In this document: piece after piece, positions 59,210 to 64,000 of the stretch
Layout: the number at the start of each line of letters is the position of its first letter
Position numbering within the stretch: position 1 is the stretch's first letter
Assembly (NCBI GenBank): GCA_035772405.1
Contig: JAYKKM010000153.1
Span: forward strand, 671,001-735,000
Direction: 5' to 3'
From: Chrysogorgia sp. JL179-B06
Lineage: Eukaryota > Cnidaria > Anthozoa > Scleralcyonacea > Chrysogorgiidae
DNA length: 64,000 bases
Notes under the pieces: model-generated
Seen by the model: only the letters and a program-made list of their open reading frames with translations
Database searches by the model: none
Told to the model about the DNA's origin: nothing
Position numbers and translations under genes: made by a program

Positions 59210-60155
59210 CACTTTAATACTTTTCTTAATACAATAATCTATCAAGGTAGTTTTGTAAAAGCTCTGTTGATAATATACTGTACATTTAAAAAGATTTTAA
59301 CACAGTTATCCTGGACAATATATGTCGAAAATTGCAATGTAAGATGTATGTAGGATTATTACTACATACTGCATGATTGCACATGGGTATTCACACTCAA
59401 GGAAAAATAACATTGGATGCTAAAACTAATCCAAATACCAACCCTAATGCTAACTTCAATACTAACCGTAGACAATTTTAAACATTAAAATTGAGATTTA
59501 ACACAAGAAGTTCTTGTTTAGAAAATTGAACTGGTATGAAAAATCTAATTGCGATAACAGTATTTATAATTGAACTGGTTTAAAAAACTGGAAAATTAAA
59601 CTGTTTAAAAAAAATTGTACCTGTGCAACAGTAAGTACTACAGTAAATATCACTATCCAGTGCAAAATCCTTTCTTTTCTTGAGCTATTTAACTGTTTAA
59701 TAGGTATAATAACTGCATTCTACCATACAGCAAAATAAGATTAAAGTTTATGATTGACATTGTTCAATAAAACATGTTCCTGTATTTCTTACCCAAAATG
59801 CAAGTAGTCTAACAACCCATGACCAAGTGCTAAAAGTGGTAGTGCAGCACCGTGCTCATGTGTGCAGTCAATGCATCAGATAAACAATGGGCTATGGGTA
59901 CCAGTAATAGGTGTATAGTTTTACCACAAGAAATATGTTTGTTCAGTTTTTAATGGTTAATATATCTGTACCAGTCACCAAGTCATGTGTAAAGTAATGA
60001 TTTTCCTTCATCTGAAATCACTATAGCAATCACTTCGAACAAATGTAAATAACAATATTAATTGCTTTACTATTGTATATCTGTAGTGTTCCACGAATCA
60101 CGATGGTAATTACGCCCCATCCGAAACGTAGACGCATGTACGCATTGCGTACCTA
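59210..60155. other. Remainder of the 3.4-kb insertion, no gene
   Basis: AT-rich sequence with runs such as ccaaataccaaccctaatgc but no ORF, tandem array or recognisable RNA. Confidence 0.4.
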
Positions 60156-60978
60156 TTTTTATGAATTCTCATCACAGCCCAAGAAATACGACTAATATGG
60201 TATACATTGTAGCAGCGCTTCCGCTTCGAGTTCATGACGACTTTATTAACAAACATGGAATTTGTGATACGCCATAGTGACAGGATTATTATTATTACTA
60301 GAAATACGAATTCGCAATAATCCCCCCCCCCCTACGGGAATTTCTCCATCCATGGTGCCCAGACCTCGCACGCCGTGGCCGTGTATTTCTGTTTTGCAAA
60401 AATTCACAATTTCCAAAAGCCCGTTTCGTCGAAGAAATGTTTGAACGTTATCTTGGCCAATATTTAACCGATTTAAACTCTGAAAAACAGATTTGGAATT
60501 AGCGAGTCAACATACATAACATACGCGTTTACTATATTACGAGAACGTGAGTACCCTTCGTAAAAACGGTTTATGTACTTCGAAATTAGTCGATTATAAA
60601 CTGGTCACTTCATCGTATATTATTTTGAACGTTATCTCGATCAATATTTAACCGTTTTCAATTCTGAAAACAGATTTGGAATTAGCGAGTCAAAATACAT
60701 CACATATGTGTCTACTATATTACGAGAACGTGAATACCCTTCGTAAAAATGGTTTATGTACTTAGAAATTAGTCCGGGCTTGGTCGGCTATGATAATCTC
60801 GATCAATATATAACCGTTTTCAATTCTGAAAACAGATTTGGAATTAGCGAGTCAAAATACATACTCGGACTCGGATTTCTATTTCCTCAAAAAACTATGA
60901 CTCTTGTGACGGTTCAATTTAATCTGAGTATCTAGTTACCAGTGCCACATTTTCCGATGCCGCGCATGAGGACGGTTG

Positions 60979-61003
60979 ATGCATATATATATATATATAT
61001 ATA
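60979..61003. repeat. Short (AT)n microsatellite
   Basis: About 11 AT repeats in the left part of the inverted structure that also includes the long TA tract. Confidence 0.85.
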
Positions 61004-61306
61004 GTAGAGTGCTGCGTAGACAGTGTTTTGAATATATAGCAAAGTGAAAAGGTGGTAAACTGCCAAGAATTTAGTGACGAGATACTGACGTTTCGAGCGG
61101 AGCCCTTCATCAGAGTAAGACGAGATGAAATTAAATAAATAGGGCTTATATATATGCCAAAAGGGTGTCACAAGTAGAAAGTAGCCAATCAAATGCACGG
61201 GAGATAAACAAACTAATAATTAATGAGATGGGAAACGTTAGATCATTTGCTATTTTTAACAGTCTCGTCACTAAATTCTTGGCCAGTTTACCACCTTTTC
61301 ACTTTG

Positions 61307-61605
<299 letters not shown>

Positions 61606-61644
61606 TCCTAGATCTAGGAACGGCTTGGATCTCGCGTGATAAGG

Positions 61645-61725
61645 GACTAAACGCCGGTCGATATTAGCACCCTCGCCCTCAGGCCTTCGGCCGGCGCTTC
61701 GCGCCGGGCGAGGGGATTATTAAAA
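61645..61725. repeat. GC-rich palindrome
   Basis: caccctcgccctcaggcctt and the facing cgcgccgggcgaggg, with ggccttcggccggcgcttcg between, fold into a GC-rich hairpin. It is sharply GC-rich against an AT-rich background. Confidence 0.6.
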
Positions 61726-61733
61726 CTTATTTA

Positions 61734-61991
61734 GTCCAAATAAAAATATATACCGGTTTCTCATCAGAACTTACTCAAAAGCGCTTTTCTCTTTTTTTTT
61801 AATATATCAACTTTGGCGGGATAGTCAAGATCGGAAGTCACTCGGTAGTCATTCGGTATTCTTCCGAACGCATCAGCGCGGGAAGCCAACAATTTTTATC
61901 TTATCAAATAATATTAAAAACATTTTTTTAATGCGGCACCATTTTCAGACGCGGGCGCTGATGAGAAACCGGTATATTTTTTTATTTGGCC
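61734..61991. mobile_element. Harbinger-like MITE with TTA target duplication
   Basis: The ends CCAAATAAAAATATATACCG and CGGTATATTTTTTTATTTGG are inverted, continuing through GTTTCTCATCAG/CTGATGAGAAAC. Left flank ctta-tTTA and right flank TTA-cacac share TTA; the paralogous empty site at 43748-43760 reads tatttacacaca. A 3-bp TTA duplication fits the PIF/Harbinger group. Confidence 0.7.
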
Positions 61992-62279
61992 TTACACACA
62001 CACGGTAGTGTACTAGTTTCCTGATTTTCAAAGGCCGTGTTCACAAATCTAAAACTAACATATGTATAACTAATGCATTTATAACTTATAACATTTGCAG
62101 TTAAACCATTCCAGGAGAAACTCCTCGATTAGAAAAGCATTTTTTAAGGAAATTTGTGCTGGGTTTAGATAAGTAAAAATTTCGATTATTACTACGTAAT
62201 TGGTGATATATTATTATTGTTGAAATCGATACGATTCAATGAACCGTGCGATAATGAGTTTTACTAGCTTGGCAGAATT

Positions 62280-63080
62280 GTTCTTTATTACTGGAACTGA
62301 TTCTTCTTTCAAGCTGCTGTTTCTGTCGTCGTTGCCGCGTACACTTTCTTCAAAACCCTTGTTGGATGTCAAACGCTGACGGATTTGTTGGTTTAGTTAA
62401 CTCACCATCTTCCGACACTTTACATTCGATCTCTTCGCCCACGTGTTTACGATTCTTGTGTTCGACGTGTCGGATTTGAAAGTCTTTTGTAGATCCACCC
62501 ACGTATTGTATTTGGACGCAAGTTAAGGTGGCTTCTCCACTCGAATAGGGCTTGGAACCAGTTAGGTAAACGTCCACTTCTTCCATTCATGTCCAGTTCT
62601 TACCAGATCTCCTCGTATGCCAGATACCTTGTGGCTTGTTCAAGATAATCTTAGTTCGATAATGCTCTTGCATGTAGTCCTCAAGATAAATCAGTCAATG
62701 TATGTTCGTATTTGGGATACAACGGGCTCCTTAAGATAAGAAAACTTCAAGGAATCTTGAAACTCGGAGTCAATATGATACGATCCATTGAGCCGTGCGA
62801 TCTGCACGTGTTTTAGTTGCTTGGCAGAATTGTAGTTCTTTGCTGTATCTGATATATTTTCCGTTCTAGCTGATGTCTCTGTCGCCGTTGCCTCATACAC
62901 TTTCATCAAAACCATTGTCAGATCTTAATTGCTTTACTTGACTCATCTTAACACCATCTTTGGCGACTTTATTTTCGATCTCTTCGCCCCATGCTGAGTC
63001 GTCGTCTTCTTCAGTTTCTCTTGCAGTCCAAATTTTCTCTTCGATCGCTTTTTTCACGAACTTGATGGTCATCATTATTT
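62280..63080 (-). pseudogene. Decayed coding-like repeats, last copy (unknown family)
   Basis: The minus strand shows three fragments in shifting frames: 62893-63075 (AIEEKIWTARETEEDDDSAW, then GEEIENKV), 62691-62915 (KQLKHVQIARLNGSYHID, then FQDSLKFSYLKE) and 62350-62586 (VQIQYVGGSTKDFQIRHVEH, then GEEIECKV). The GEEIE-x-KV motif occurring twice implies an internally repeated ancestor. Stops separate the fragments. It matches 44016-44800 in the other duplicate. The family is not recognised. Confidence 0.3.
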
Positions 63081-63576
63081 TGGAAATCTATCGGCTCGTT
63101 GGAGATGCTACGAATCGCGAATTTCCCTCCCCAAGTATCAACGACAATAAACAATTCGAAACAATTCGTGTTTTGTTTGAATCGCTTAGTTTAATTAAAG
63201 TTAGTAACCACAATGGGGTGTCATTGTTGAACAAAGTATATACAAAGAAGTTGAAAAGCTTTTTTGATGCAAATTAATCAGAAACGCTGGATATTATCCA
63301 ACCAATTATCATGACCTTGTCGCGTAGTTAATTAAACATAGTACAATGGTTGTCTTGTAGTTGTATGCATTTCAAATGTAGTTAAAATGCAAAACTAAAA
63401 CGTAACACTATAACAAAACTGGTTAACATATATATCTTCTCGTAAAAGCGTGTTTAGTTTTGAGATTATAGAAGACAAAAAAGTAACAAGTAAAAATTAA
63501 AATTTTATTATAATGCGTGCATTTATATAATTTGAAATTGTTGTTGTAGAGCCTTGTTATGTTAAGTGTTAACAGC

Positions 63577-63675
63577 ATGTGTTAATATATACACTGCTGT
63601 AGTGAATGTGAGAGAGCTTGAGATGTGAGAGAGTGAATGTGAGAGAGCTACAGCAGTGTATATATTAACACATCC
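63577..63675. repeat. Inverted SINE-body hairpin
   Basis: gttaatatatacactgctgt and acagcagtgtatatattaac face each other around a gagagcttgagatgtgagag linker. It is two SINE-body fragments in inverted orientation; the counterpart at 45300-45345 keeps only the right half. Confidence 0.75.
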
Positions 63676-64000
63676 AAACATTACCATCCAAACATTACAT
63701 GGATCGAGCTTTCTATTGTATCTGATGCTTGCATATTTGCATAATGTAAATGACGAGAGATCATTAGAAGCTCCGAGTTTACAAGCAAATCAAACTGTGA
63801 CGCTCGCAAAAAGGTTTAGTGCCTGGCCAATATACGGTTTCTTTGTTAACATTAAATGCATAAAATCTTGAACCTAATTTGACGTCTCATATTAGGCTTC
63901 TCTCACTGTATAATTAGAGCCAACTGCGGCCATTACTAAGGGACCAAAGTCGCAGAAAATCTGTAGGTAGGCCATGAATCGTTTTAACCCAGTCGTTTGA

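Larger units (their letters stand above)
56791..60155. mobile_element. 3.4-kb insertion in the segmental duplication
   Basis: Copy 1 reads tacatagttttttatgaatt without interruption (about 43586-43605). Here about 3.37 kb separates tacatagttttt from atgaattctc. The insert begins GCGTCTACGTTGCTTAGCAA and has the inverse AACGTAGACGC at 60122-60132, followed by a terminal hairpin GTACGCATTGCGTAC and CTATTTTT. That last motif recurs at 48290. No transposase is visible. The interior contains small tandem repeats, a large foldback and unremarkable sequence. Confidence 0.6.

Overview
The window is eukaryotic and almost certainly metazoan: AT-rich, with spliced coding exons, long introns packed with repeats, tRNA-derived SINEs, hAT/piggyBac/mariner/Harbinger-like elements, a LINE fragment and several satellite arrays. 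The repeat style and the LRR-Roc-COR (ROCO) gene fused to a nucleoside-phosphorylase-like domain suggest an early-branching marine invertebrate such as a sponge or cnidarian. That assignment is inference; nothing here fixes the species.

Only one gene is well supported. It lies on the minus strand between 32309 and about 21370. A 3.2-kb first coding exon carries leucine-rich repeats, a Roc GTPase domain and a COR domain. Two short phase 1-1 exons follow, then two exons encoding a PNP/MTA-SAH-nucleosidase-like domain, then a candidate terminal exon encoding one C-terminal transmembrane helix. All junctions keep frame (4353 nt, 1450 codons plus stop). Just downstream is a tandem array of about 13 exon-like units of about 153 bp, each bounded by splice-like signals and open for a hydrophobic helix. 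A shorter copy of this 3' region sits at 7.9-8.6 kb.

Layout. 0.1-1.3 kb: a hAT element with a BED-finger ORF fragment. 3.0-5.1 kb and 8.5-17.2 kb: two copies of a SINE-rich block; in the second an 81-bp unit of the SINE body has grown to about 7 kb and creates a spurious 1872-codon ORF. 5.1-7.3 kb: unassigned sequence with a diverged ~200-bp repeat. 17.2-19.3 kb: tandem SINEs and foldbacks. 19.3-32.3 kb: the exon-like array and the ROCO-PNP gene, whose introns hold SINEs, foldbacks, a 20-bp satellite element, a TTAA MITE and a TA MITE. 33.1-38.2 kb: a hAT-like element containing about 3.7 kb of the same 20-bp satellite. 38.2-40.7 kb: MITEs and a tRNA-like element. 40.7-45.8 kb and 54.2-64.0 kb: two copies of a segmental duplication, the second interrupted by insertions. 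45.8-54.2 kb: decayed repeats, a LINE reverse-transcriptase tail and a frameshifted peptidase-like fragment.

Most of the window is therefore mobile and tandem DNA around one gene that appears to encode a membrane-anchored GTPase/ligand-sensor fusion. Exon and intron boundaries were read by eye; no alignment or search could be run.
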